Assembly (NCBI GenBank): GCA_002786715.1
Contig: PCTW01000016.1
Location: 58,936 to 122,935, forward strand
Reading direction: 5' to 3'
Length of the DNA: 64,000 nucleotides
From: Bdellovibrio sp. CG22_combo_CG10-13_8_21_14_all_39_27
GTDB lineage: Bacteria > Bdellovibrionota > Bacteriovoracia > Bacteriovoracales > Bacteriovoracaceae
The notes beneath the pieces are model-generated. The model made no database searches. It was given only the letters and a program-made list of their open reading frames with translations, and was not told the origin of the DNA. A program made the position numbers and the translations under genes. Every line of letters starts with the position of its first letter. The first letter of the stretch is position 1. This document shows positions 54,239 through 62,613 of the stretch, piece by piece.

Positions 54239-55573
54239 TTATTGAGGTTTTTTTGATTTATTTCTGTTTCTATTGCGGTTTCTATTTCTGTTTTTATTAT
54301 TTTGATTCTGGCCTTGACCGTTAGGTTTTTTGTCTTGATCCATGTCGCGAGGATCGCTTCTTTGAGGCTGATTGGCCTTTTGGTCTTGTTCAGTGGCCTT
54401 GTAGTGCATACTGTTGTTATCGTCTTCACTTTCTTGTTCAGAATCATGAGAGTCATCATTGTTATCATGTTCGTCATCATTATCTGATTCTGAATCAAAA
54501 TCATTTTGATCGTAGTGTTCTTCATCATCCATGTCTTCGATAAATTGATCGCTACGAACTTTGAGCTCTTCACTCAGTCCAATGACTTTATCAAGTTCAG
54601 TAGTGATTGAATCAAAATCTTGCGGGAATCGATATCCCTCTGGTAGCTGGCGGTCTGGATCGAATTGTGAAGAACTATAACGTCTGATGATTCCACGTTC
54701 AGTAAGCATATCAAATCTTTCGGCCAAGATATGAAGTCTTGTGACTTTTCCTATGTCTCCATTGGCCGCAAGAACTATGCTATTTTCACGAGGTATTTTT
54801 TTTCTTTTTTCAGAATAGACATCATCTTCATACTTGATACAGCATTTGATTTGCCCGCAAACACCATTGATCTTACTTGGGATAAGGGCCAAGTTTTGGT
54901 TTTTGGCCATTTTGATACTGACGGAACCATAGTTTTTTAAAAAACTCGAACAACAAGTCATTTGTCCGCAAGGTCCAATAGAGCCAAGGGCCGCAGCTCT
55001 ATCTCTTACTGAGATTTGTCGTAGCTCAATTCTTGTTTTTAATTTTCCAACTAAGTCTTTAACCAGTTCTCGAAAATCAACTCGTGCAGGAGCAGTGAAG
55101 TAAAAAACCATTTTCTTGCCGAATTGAATAATCTCAACGTGTGTAATATTCATATCGAGATTCAATTTAGCGACAACTTCATTTCCAGAGTTCCATGCCT
55201 CTTTTGATTTTACGCTACTTGCTTTTTGTTCATCAAAATCTTCTTGTGAAGCAATTTTTGAAATACTTCGAATGGGTAACATCGATTTGTCGAACTTGAT
55301 TTGGTAGGGAAAAGAGTTGATATAACCAACATCCATTCCACGATCTGACATCGCCACAACTTTTTGTCCGTAAGAAAAAGTTCTCTTGCCTAAAATGAAG
55401 GGAAAGGAACGTGCGTTGCCTGGAAAACGAACGCGAACCATGGTGAGTTCTTCGCCTTCCTTGTAACGACTCTCGCGATCAGCTTCGAGGTCTTGGTCAT
55501 TCAGTTGATTATTTGGCCCTACTGTTTGATCATGATCGTTAATTTCTTTGTTCTCTATTTGGGACTCTGACAT
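54239..55573 (-). CDS. PSP1-domain protein (RicT/YaaT-like) with acidic and Asn/Arg-rich tail
   Basis: 444 residues. A PSP1 C-terminal domain (about 60-260) includes RAAALGSIGPCGQMTCCSSF and NGVCGQIKCCIKYEDD with the conserved Cys pairs that in RicT can carry Fe-S clusters in the Bacillus RicAFT complex. The tail, from about residue 340, is acidic (QNDFDSESDNDDEHDNNDDS) and ends in an NRNRNRNRNRN repeat, not part of normal RicT. Position next to holB and tmk matches the common tmk-holB-yaaT order and supports the assignment. AGG lies 6 bases before the start. RicA/RicF are not in the window. Confidence 0.85.
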   Translation of the reverse strand: MSESQIENKEINDHDQTVGPNNQLNDQDLEADRESRYKEGEELTMVRVRFPGNARSFPFILGKRTFSYGQKVVAMSDRGMDVGYINSFPYQIKFDKSMLPIRSISKIASQEDFDEQKASSVKSKEAWNSGNEVVAKLNLDMNITHVEIIQFGKKMVFYFTAPARVDFRELVKDLVGKLKTRIELRQISVRDRAAALGSIGPCGQMTCCSSFLKNYGSVSIKMAKNQNLALIPSKINGVCGQIKCCIKYEDDVYSEKRKKIPRENSIVLAANGDIGKVTRLHILAERFDMLTERGIIRRYSSSQFDPDRQLPEGYRFPQDFDSITTELDKVIGLSEELKVRSDQFIEDMDDEEHYDQNDFDSESDNDDEHDNNDDSHDSEQESEDDNNSMHYKATEQDQKANQPQRSDPRDMDQDKKPNGQGQNQNNKNRNRNRNRNRNKSKKPQ

Positions 55574-55605
55574 ATAAAACCTTAAAATTGTGGGACTTTA
55601 TCCTC

Positions 55606-56427
55606 TCAATTTTCCATGTTCCCGTCTATTGGCAATGCGCAAGGTAAAAGCGTTGCGTGGAGCAGGCGATGAAGTCTATTCTGGAAGGAGTTGTGATAGA
55701 TCTCTTCTTCCGTTGAAAGCTCTAATATTCTGGATAATTGGAGAAAATCCTTGCCACTGTAAAGATGTTCTTGACCAAGTGCGATATCAATCAGGTTAGA
55801 CCATAATTGTGCTTGAAGAGGCTTTTTACTTTTGATTTTATCCCATGCCGCTGAAACTCCGACAATTGTTTCGCCCTGAGCTTCAATGCCGAAGTCTTCT
55901 TTAAGTTTATTGATGAGCTCAAGAGTCGTTTGTTGCCCTCGCCAATTATCTCTTAACAGGGGACGTAAGCAGATAGCTCGTGACATAACTGTTGGAAGTA
56001 ATTTCTTCTCGTCACCATAGAGAAAGAAAAGTGAAATTTTCTCACCTGGTTCTTCGAGAATTTTTAACAATTTATTATAGTAGCGCTCGCTGATCATATG
56101 AGCATCGTTAACAACAACAATTCTCCAAGGGAGTTCGATACTTCGCCACTGGACAAATTGAACCATTTCACCCAGATCATTCTCAGTTACGGAATAATCT
56201 TTAGTAAGATCTCTGCGATTTATCCAAAGGAAATCTGCCACGCCCAGTTCTATTTTACTTTGCGCCTTCTCATAAGGAACATTTAACCATTGGGCCAGCA
56301 TGAGGGCCAAAGTATCCTTCATCCATTTTTCAAGGTCTTCAATGCGATTGCTTAAAATAAGATAAAATGGTGCAAGTTGATTTTTTGCAGCTAGTTTTAA
56401 GAGACGATCTTGAATTTTGTCGCTCAT
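55606..56427 (-). CDS. holB: DNA polymerase III delta-prime subunit
   Basis: 273 residues, shorter than E. coli delta-prime (334). AAA+ clamp-loader family: DLGEMVQFVQWRSIELPWRI VVVNDAHMISERYYNKLLK are the sensor/DExx-like region and ILEEPGEKISLFFLYGDE and LPTVMSRAICLRPLL the SRC-type region. No Walker A motif is visible, as in many delta-prime proteins. It directly follows tmk (stop and start adjoin) and precedes the PSP1 protein, the normal order for this cluster. Confidence 0.88.
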   Translation of the reverse strand: MSDKIQDRLLKLAAKNQLAPFYLILSNRIEDLEKWMKDTLALMLAQWLNVPYEKAQSKIELGVADFLWINRRDLTKDYSVTENDLGEMVQFVQWRSIELPWRIVVVNDAHMISERYYNKLLKILEEPGEKISLFFLYGDEKKLLPTVMSRAICLRPLLRDNWRGQQTTLELINKLKEDFGIEAQGETIVGVSAAWDKIKSKKPLQAQLWSNLIDIALGQEHLYSGKDFLQLSRILELSTEEEIYHNSFQNRLHRLLHATLLPCALPIDGNMEN

Positions 56428-57111
56428 CTAGCGAACTCTTTCTATGAGATGGTGGACCGCTCTTTTGATTTCTTCGAAGACAAAACTTTCGTCTTTCTCG
56501 CCATCAATTTTGAAGACTCTTTCTGGAAAAAGCTCATGGGATTTTTCATAGCCATCAATGAGCTTTTGATAAAAATCATTTCCTTGGCGTTCAAAGTAGT
56601 CTTTTGGGATTTGTCTTTTGTTCTGTCTTAGATGAGAAGTGTTTAATCCAATAGCGATATAAAGGGTGAGATGAGGAACAAGCGTTAGAGGAAAGCTTTG
56701 ATGGGTTTTTAAAACGGCCTCAATTCCTAAACCTCGTCCCATGCCTTGATAGGCAATTGTGCTATCGATATAGCGATCGTAAATAATGATCGTTCCAGGA
56801 ACAGCTAACTCTTTAAGTGTCACTTCATGTAGTAATTGGGCACGTGAGCTAGCAAAAAGATGCATTTCGGCCACTGGATGAATAGGAGAGTTAGACTCAA
56901 GAATCGCTTTTCTCAGCTTTTCACCAAAACTGGTTCCACCTGGCTCTCTTAGCACCAAGACTCTAAAGTTGAGACTCTCTAAATAGCGCTGGGTTTGAAT
57001 GATTTGGGTTGATTTCCCCGCCCCTTCAATTCCTTCAAATGAAATGAAGTAGGAACCCGGAAATGCCGGAGGTCGAAAATTGGCAATTAATTGATCGATT
57101 TCTTTGGTCAT
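56428..57111 (-). CDS. tmk: Thymidylate kinase
   Basis: 227 residues, slightly longer than E. coli's 213 owing to an N-terminal extension. P-loop GIEGAGKS (27-34) in FISFEGIEGAGKSTQI, REPGGTSFGEKLR with the DRX-like substrate region, and IIYDRYIDSTIAYQGMGRGL. It makes dTDP for DNA synthesis. Adjoins holB downstream; 34 bases follow from the GYF-like gene end. Confidence 0.95.
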   Translation of the reverse strand: MTKEIDQLIANFRPPAFPGSYFISFEGIEGAGKSTQIIQTQRYLESLNFRVLVLREPGGTSFGEKLRKAILESNSPIHPVAEMHLFASSRAQLLHEVTLKELAVPGTIIIYDRYIDSTIAYQGMGRGLGIEAVLKTHQSFPLTLVPHLTLYIAIGLNTSHLRQNKRQIPKDYFERQGNDFYQKLIDGYEKSHELFPERVFKIDGEKDESFVFEEIKRAVHHLIERVR

Positions 57112-57145
57112 GGGCCATTTTATCTGGCCCGCAAGAACTTGTCAT

Positions 57146-58309
57146 TTAAAAGTCGATAGCTTCGGCTTCTTCTATTTCTTGGCTTGGACTTTCTTCTGCG
57201 GCAGGCCATGGAGTTATATCACTTGCTGGTGCGCGGTCAAGATCGTCAATATTTTCGTTGTCATTCATGCGATCCATCGTTTCTTTTGAAACCTTCGAAC
57301 GAACTGGATCATACTCATACGGATCGGAATCTTCAACATCAGCTGTATTTTCGTTTTCTTCTCTCATATGTTCACCAAGTCGTTGCTGACTTTCCTTAAA
57401 TGCATCTGATTCGGTGAAGCTTTTTGTTCTTGAGGGACGTGAAGTTGTAGGAGGTCTTCTTTCAAAGGCACGCTTATTTTTTATATTTTTCACTGGTTCT
57501 TTTTCAATAGTTTTTGCTGGAGCTTCATTATTTTCTTTGGCCGTTTGTATTGCTTTTGAAGCAGGTGATCTTTCAGATATCTTATCAGGTCCAGAGAAGA
57601 TAAAGATGAGTCCTACAACAAGAATGAGAGAAGCAATAGCGCCCCATTTCTTCGAATTCAAGTGAAAGGGAATTGCATTTTCATTTGTAGAAGCTTTATT
57701 AATATCATTTTTATGAATCAACTGAGTCATTATTGAAAGATCTTCATCTACTTCTCTTTCATATCGATTTTCATGAGCATCAATTTCAGACTGGTCAAAT
57801 ATTTCGAGTTTCGGCAAATGAGGGAGGTCCTCTGAGTTTTGATCGCGACGATCAAATCTTTCGAGCTGGTAGAGGTAAACCCAAGACTGGCCATTATCGA
57901 GACTAATATAATCGGTGTAATTAATTTCTTTAGCGGCCATCATTGCTTCGAGTGCTTGAAACTTATAAGGGCCGTGTTTGACACCATTTTTTAAATGATA
58001 GAATTCATTGCTATCAAGAATCGTTTTCGATGTTGCTCCAAGGCCTTGACGACGATTAAAAGTAGGATGCTCAGCTAAAAGGCTCCAGGGTAATTCGCTG
58101 TCTTCTCGAAAGAGTACTAGGCTCAACGAGCTTGGTTCAAAAGTTGAAAGTTCAGTAAGATCTTGAGAATTTAAAGGCCCATATTGATGATCATTAACCA
58201 AGACCACCACATGATTCTCTTTAATCGTAGTTGACTTCGACAATTTGTGTTTTTGCGAAAGCCACTGCTCAATACGCGCTAACAGTTCTTGCGTCTTTTG
58301 ATCAACCAT
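57146..58309 (-). CDS. Single-pass membrane protein with tandem GYF_2-like domains
   Basis: 387 residues, GGAGG 5 bases before the ATG. Two GYF_2-like repeats sit at the N-terminus: residues 33-80 (VVVLVNDHQYGPLNSQDL, PWSLL) and 101-153 (FYHLKNGVKHGPYKFQAL, WVYLYQLERF). GYF_2 domains are predicted protein-interaction modules that bind proline-rich peptides. One transmembrane helix (about 220-240, IASLILVVGLIFIFSG) separates this from a disordered, Pro/Glu/Asp-rich C-terminal part. Topology predicts GYF cytoplasmic. First gene of the tmk-holB-ricT-sbcDC operon. Function unknown. Confidence 0.75.
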   Translation of the reverse strand: MVDQKTQELLARIEQWLSQKHKLSKSTTIKENHVVVLVNDHQYGPLNSQDLTELSTFEPSSLSLVLFREDSELPWSLLAEHPTFNRRQGLGATSKTILDSNEFYHLKNGVKHGPYKFQALEAMMAAKEINYTDYISLDNGQSWVYLYQLERFDRRDQNSEDLPHLPKLEIFDQSEIDAHENRYEREVDEDLSIMTQLIHKNDINKASTNENAIPFHLNSKKWGAIASLILVVGLIFIFSGPDKISERSPASKAIQTAKENNEAPAKTIEKEPVKNIKNKRAFERRPPTTSRPSRTKSFTESDAFKESQQRLGEHMREENENTADVEDSDPYEYDPVRSKVSKETMDRMNDNENIDDLDRAPASDITPWPAAEESPSQEIEEAEAIDF

Positions 58310-58419
58310 TGTTCCTCCAGAACTCAGGGGAGTTCATGGAGCCTTTCGGTTTCTAAAAGTGGCTATTAAAATGGGGGAGATTGTTTAGTGAATGAACGGC
58401 AATTATTGCCAAAAAAAAA

Positions 58420-58437
58420 GGCCACCCGAAGGTGGCC
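58420..58437 (-). terminator. Intrinsic terminator of the barrel gene at 58467
   Basis: GGCCACC-CGAA-GGTGGCC, a 7-bp GC-rich stem with 4-base loop, followed on the minus strand by nine T residues (plus-strand A run 58411-58419). It lies 30 bases after the stop of the leftward barrel gene. T residues on the plus side are few, so it is one-directional. Confidence 0.85.
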
Positions 58438-58466
58438 TTTCATATTTTAAACACAAATTGGGATGC

Positions 58467-59339
58467 TTAGAATACGCTCATAGACAATTGGAAAGTATAG
58501 TCTAGGTCTGCAAGTGGATTGGCCTTGATCTTACGATCAGCTACACCCTGCATTCCACCGTTGAAATTAACAAGCTCAGCTTGACCAATGTTGAGAGCAA
58601 GACCAAGTTGATCAGTTACTTGATATCCGCCTTCGATAGCTGCACTCAAATTGTTTGAAAGTGAATCAGTTGTTTCAGTAGCAAATTGTCTAAAATACTC
58701 TGGAAGGAAAGCAACATAGCCTTTCTCGCCAAGAGTAAGTGAAACGTTTGCTGGAATATAAAAGTAAGTATCTGCAGTTGTCGCATCAGCAACTTCAGAG
58801 TTTTGGTGATACTTAGCAAAGAGTACATCAGCAGAACCTGATACTTTGCCGATAGTCTTGTAAAACTTAGCACCAACTCTTGAATAACCACTTGTTGCTT
58901 TGTTGTTTTGGATAGCGTCCATGAAGAAACGTTGACGAGCAACAAAGTTCATACCAATTCCGTTTGAATCTTCAGTCAAGATGTTCTTGAAAGAATAATC
59001 AAAAGTAAGGTTTGACCATGCTGTTGTGTAAGCTCTTTCTGGATCAGACTTTGAAGTTGACCATTGACCGTAAGCTGCGAGGCTGTTGCGATCATTCAAC
59101 TTGTAAGAGAAATAAGGAGTAATCGTGTTTGACCATGTATCTGTAGTCAAATCGTTATTCTCATTTCTTCCAGGTGCGAATTCTTCAATGAAAGTAAATT
59201 TCAATGGAGAAGCCTTAAGTGAACCGTAAAAATCAGATAATGCATTAGTACTCGTAGTGTTTGCCGAACTAGTAGTAGCTTGTGCAAATGCGCCGGTAGT
59301 TAAAAGTAACCCAGCAAATGTCAGAATTGTCTTTTTCAT
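58467..59339 (-). CDS. Outer-membrane beta-barrel protein
   Basis: 290 residues from ATG 59339 (GGGAG 6 bases upstream; 59342 is also possible). A signal peptide (about 1-19, ending TGAFA) precedes a Ser/Thr/Asn-rich stretch and then repeated strands, such as TPYFSYKLNDRNSLAAYGQW and VSLTLGEKGYVAFLPEYFRQ, ending LQFQLSMSVF with C-terminal Phe. It has its own promoter and strong terminator, so it is probably abundant. Family not named. Confidence 0.78.
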   Translation of the reverse strand: MKKTILTFAGLLLTTGAFAQATTSSANTTSTNALSDFYGSLKASPLKFTFIEEFAPGRNENNDLTTDTWSNTITPYFSYKLNDRNSLAAYGQWSTSKSDPERAYTTAWSNLTFDYSFKNILTEDSNGIGMNFVARQRFFMDAIQNNKATSGYSRVGAKFYKTIGKVSGSADVLFAKYHQNSEVADATTADTYFYIPANVSLTLGEKGYVAFLPEYFRQFATETTDSLSNNLSAAIEGGYQVTDQLGLALNIGQAELVNFNGGMQGVADRKIKANPLADLDYTFQLSMSVF

Positions 59340-59386
59340 CATAAACTCCCAATTAAATGACTCAACAACTGTAATAGGCCTTAGAC

Positions 59387-59414
59387 AATATAGTGATAGG
59401 TGGTTAAAATGCAA
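59387..59414 (-). promoter_or_regulatory. Promoter of the barrel gene at 58467
   Basis: On the minus strand TTGCAT (59409-59414) and TATATT (59387-59392) are 16 bases apart, placing transcription start near 59380 and giving a leader of about 40 bases. Good sigma-70-like match. Confidence 0.55.
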
Positions 59415-59558
59415 TCAGTTGTTAAAACTCGATAGTTTTTATACGGATAAAGTAAGGCATTGTAAGAATATTAAGGTGTTCGACAAAGGTAATACATAGA
59501 TGTGCAGTGCGTCATTGGGAAAAGTAGTCAAGTTGACACCAAAAATAGGACAAGCTTA

Positions 59559-60881
59559 ATGACCTTTTTCACGATTACCCAAGAATTCATTTTATGGCTT
59601 CGCCATTACCTTGCTCCCTTAATTGATTTATTGTCCCACTTCGTTCCAAGCCTTCAAAAGCGTAAAATTTTCGAAGAGTTAAATCATTTTGCTCGCTCAT
59701 CAGAAAGTTTTAAAAAGAGGCAAGTTGTGGCCGATCTTTGCTTTGAAGTTTCTTCAGAAGGAGAGTGGGAACAGGTCGCTGTTTTGGCCAATGAAGAAAT
59801 TTCTCGCGGCAAGTGCGTTGAAATTATCTATTCTTCTCCCTCTTTAGAAAAAAAAATGGGCCTTCTTTTTGAACAATTCCCTCAGCAAGTTCGCTGTTTA
59901 AGGCTGCCTTTTTTAAATCCAACTACACTATTTGATTGGGTAACGGCCTCGACATTGATTTTATGTCGTTATGACTTTTTCCCGGAGCTTTTAGCGCTAA
60001 AATGGCAAAAGCAAATGAGACTCATACTGATGAGTGCTACTTTAAAAGGAAAAAATCTCGAACGCTTTTACACTCGCTATTATTTAAGATCTTTATATCG
60101 CCAGTTTGATTTGATTTACACATCGACGGAAAAGGATTGTCAGCTTTTTCTTCAGTTGGGACTTGATTCAACTAAGGTAAAGAAATTTGAGCTTCGAGAT
60201 CGTCAAATTATTCACAGACAGGAGTCGTCAACAGAAACATTCAAACTAAAAGGATTAATGTCTTTTGCTTCTTTTTTAAATTCATATCCTCGCGAAAGAA
60301 GAATAGTCCTAGGTAGTTGTTGGCCAAATGAAATGGACATCTTTAGGAATGAGCGACTTCAACAGCAGATTCTTTCTTCAGAGGTATTAGTGGTCTTATC
60401 CCCTCATAAGTTAGGGCAAGATTTCTTACTTGAAATGATAAAAAATCTTAGAAGAGCTGCACCTCAGATTCCTATTCAACGAATCGATTCAAAAACTGAA
60501 AGTTTCGACAAGGGGAGTATTCTCATTAGCGAAATTCCTGGCGTCCTGTGCGAAACCTATAGCTTGTTTGGTTCTAGCTACGTTGGTGGCGGCTTTGGCC
60601 GCTCAATCCATTCAGTATCTGAACCCTTTTGGAGTGGTTGCCGAATAGTCGTGGGTCCGAAGACTCATCGCTCCACAGAATATGACTTTGTTTATGAAAA
60701 CTGTCGCGAAGATATTTCAGTCGTGTCACAATTAAGTGAAGTTTCTCAACGATTATTACAAGACGACAGTGATTATCTGGCGCAGCGATTGCGCAAGAGA
60801 GATGAATTAAAAAGAAGGGCAATCGAGCAAAGCATGCAAATTATGGCCCATTTGCGCCATTGTTTGGAGGATATTTGTTAA
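59559..60881 (+). CDS. Kdo transferase (WaaA/KdtA)-like glycosyltransferase
   Basis: 440 residues from ATG 59559 (AGGA about 8 bases upstream). Blocks parallel WaaA: FEVSSEGEW for the SxGE active-site region, LCRYDFFPELLALKWQKQ for the E-W-P acceptor region, GSCWPNEMDI for the GSThpgE loop, and YVGGGFGRSIHSVSEPFWSG with VGPKT for the C-terminal nucleotide-binding GGS...HNxxEP region. The match is clear in order but divergent in detail, so a Kdo-like donor is likely but not proven. One N-terminal hydrophobic anchor (7-30). The next gene overlaps it by 7 bases. Confidence 0.78.
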   Translation: MTFFTITQEFILWLRHYLAPLIDLLSHFVPSLQKRKIFEELNHFARSSESFKKRQVVADLCFEVSSEGEWEQVAVLANEEISRGKCVEIIYSSPSLEKKMGLLFEQFPQQVRCLRLPFLNPTTLFDWVTASTLILCRYDFFPELLALKWQKQMRLILMSATLKGKNLERFYTRYYLRSLYRQFDLIYTSTEKDCQLFLQLGLDSTKVKKFELRDRQIIHRQESSTETFKLKGLMSFASFLNSYPRERRIVLGSCWPNEMDIFRNERLQQQILSSEVLVVLSPHKLGQDFLLEMIKNLRRAAPQIPIQRIDSKTESFDKGSILISEIPGVLCETYSLFGSSYVGGGFGRSIHSVSEPFWSGCRIVVGPKTHRSTEYDFVYENCREDISVVSQLSEVSQRLLQDDSDYLAQRLRKRDELKRRAIEQSMQIMAHLRHCLEDIC

Positions 60882-62215
60882 AAAAAGATTTTCACACGGC
60901 CATTGTTGGAAGCAATTATTTATCTCTCATTTTGGCCATTGATCTGATTAAAAATGGAAAAGATGTTTTGGTCTTAGATGATGACCGGATGGATCTTGGT
61001 GAGCTTTTTGGTACGGACCTCGGTTTGCTTGAACTCATGTTTTTAAAGTCATGGGGGCAGGAACGACATATAGATGCTTTGATTAATATAGAAGACTTAA
61101 TCTCAGAACGGCCCTACACAATCCTTGGTGATAATTCATGGCTCAGTCTTGGTCATCGCCCAAGTGAAAATGTTTATGAATTTTCACGTCGTTTTGCTCT
61201 TCCTTTGAGCTCTCTTGACGATGACTTCGATCAGAATTGGATTCAGTTTGTTTCAAAGGTATCTCAAGCTTATTTTCGTTATGGTGGTTTTCAACAAATT
61301 ACACCTGACAAGTTAATGGTTTATGCTCCTCCTTCTATAAAGGAATTGTACGAACAGTTTAAAATATTTATTGCGACTCCTAGAGATTGGTCTTCTGAAT
61401 CCTTGCTTAGTACTTTAATGAGTTATTATTCAAAGCGGATTGATGTCCTTTCTGATGAAGGGGATATCTTTTTCTTTTTTGTCGCCCTTTTTTCACCTCG
61501 TTATCTTTTGAAGCAAGATGTACTGGTGGAACAACTTTTAACGGCCTACAAAGAACTCGATGGTTATTTTAAGCAAACCCGAATGAGAGAGTGGTTGTTT
61601 CATAAGCAAAAGCCTTGGAGTATCGAGCTCGCTAGTTATGAAGGCATTATCCATCCCAAGCAACTTACTTTTATAGGCGCTTTTCCAACAGGTATGCCCT
61701 TAGGCTTAAATCCGCTCGTTGATCACTATGTGATCTTAGAGGCGACTAGTCCGGTTGAAGCTCAGTACACTTCTTTAAAGAGTTACGGTTTAATGATTGT
61801 GACTTCAGAAAAAAGTATAGGTACTGAATCACCATTTTGGTTCATTGAATATCAAGACAATAAAATTGTGGTTCGCTTGCTTTACCCAGCCTCTAAAGGG
61901 ATGAAGCTTGAATTCTTAAAAGCTGAATCTTTAAGAAGATTAAGCAAAAAGCTTCCCTTGATTGACCCGCGCTTGCAAGATGAGGTCTTTGACTGGAGTT
62001 TGAATTTAACCTCTGAAGTTTTTGTTCATGTTAAGTCAGTGAAGTCTTCAACTGTAAATACACATTCGATGTTAAAGCTTGGACTCTTTGATTCATCTTC
62101 GCCAGGAATTACACAAAAACTTAAAAATGTTGATTATTTTGGACCTTTTAGGGCCCCCAAGATGGGACTTTTTTCGTCTATGGTAGACTTAACTATTGAA
62201 ACCCAGTTTAAGTAG
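60875..62215 (+). CDS. Rossmann/FAD-like protein of unknown function
   Basis: 446 residues from TTG 60875, GGAGG four bases upstream (60866-60870). The N-terminus FHTAIVGSNYLSLILAIDLI, followed by DVLVLDDDRM, looks like a dinucleotide-binding beta-alpha-beta unit with a GSNYLS loop in place of GxGxxG. A further flavoprotein signature is not clear. The rest (HPKQLTFIGAFPTGMPLGLN, FVHVKSVKSSTVN) is not assignable. It overlaps the Kdo-transferase-like gene by 7 bases and ends 9 bases before a prepilin gene, so it may belong to that envelope-related operon. Confidence 0.6.
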   Translation: MLKKDFHTAIVGSNYLSLILAIDLIKNGKDVLVLDDDRMDLGELFGTDLGLLELMFLKSWGQERHIDALINIEDLISERPYTILGDNSWLSLGHRPSENVYEFSRRFALPLSSLDDDFDQNWIQFVSKVSQAYFRYGGFQQITPDKLMVYAPPSIKELYEQFKIFIATPRDWSSESLLSTLMSYYSKRIDVLSDEGDIFFFFVALFSPRYLLKQDVLVEQLLTAYKELDGYFKQTRMREWLFHKQKPWSIELASYEGIIHPKQLTFIGAFPTGMPLGLNPLVDHYVILEATSPVEAQYTSLKSYGLMIVTSEKSIGTESPFWFIEYQDNKIVVRLLYPASKGMKLEFLKAESLRRLSKKLPLIDPRLQDEVFDWSLNLTSEVFVHVKSVKSSTVNTHSMLKLGLFDSSSPGITQKLKNVDYFGPFRAPKMGLFSSMVDLTIETQFK

Positions 62216-62224
62216 GAACTCATT

Positions 62225-62434
62225 TTGAAAAATCAAGAAGGCCAAACTGCAGTTGAATACATTTTGCTCCTTATGGTTATGTCATTTTTGATTTTTAGCG
62301 TCTTGGGGATAGTTCGAGATCGCTTTATGGGGGACCCTAATAACTGCGAAGGTCAGGCAAAACCCAGTATTATTTGTATTATGGCGGGTAAGTTTACCAA
62401 TTCAAATTGGAAGTATTTCCCTCTTTCTCGATAA
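62225..62434 (+). CDS. Flp-type (type IVb) prepilin-like protein
   Basis: 69 residues, TTG start with AGGAA 6 bases upstream. N-terminus MKNQEG|QTAVEYILLLMV: Gly at the predicted cleavage site, Glu at +5 and Tyr at +6, then a hydrophobic helix, the Flp/TadE prepilin pattern processed by a CpaA/TadV-type peptidase. The mature part is about 63 residues with two Cys (NNCEGQ, SIICIM) that could form a disulfide. It may be a pilin or pseudopilin. CpaF at 2930 is the only other pilus-type gene in the window. Confidence 0.72.
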   Translation: MKNQEGQTAVEYILLLMVMSFLIFSVLGIVRDRFMGDPNNCEGQAKPSIICIMAGKFTNSNWKYFPLSR

Positions 62435-62613
62435 GATTTCATATACTTAGAGTCTCCAAAAAACGCAAACTCAGTAAAAATTTCATCAATGAAAAAAAAG
62501 GCTGTTTGGCGCGACATGTTGTTGTATAAGAAAGTGCTTTATTGTTTAGCGTTATGTAAATCACTCTTAAGTCTTATTCGGGTTTGGCTTGTGAGTTTAG
62601 AAGGAGACAATTT

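Noticed and set aside
54232..54573. 113-codon frame inside the RicT-like tail
   Set aside because: It is a shifted reading of the low-complexity acidic and Asn/Arg-repeat region, rich in Met/Ile/Thr/Lys, without a ribosome binding site.
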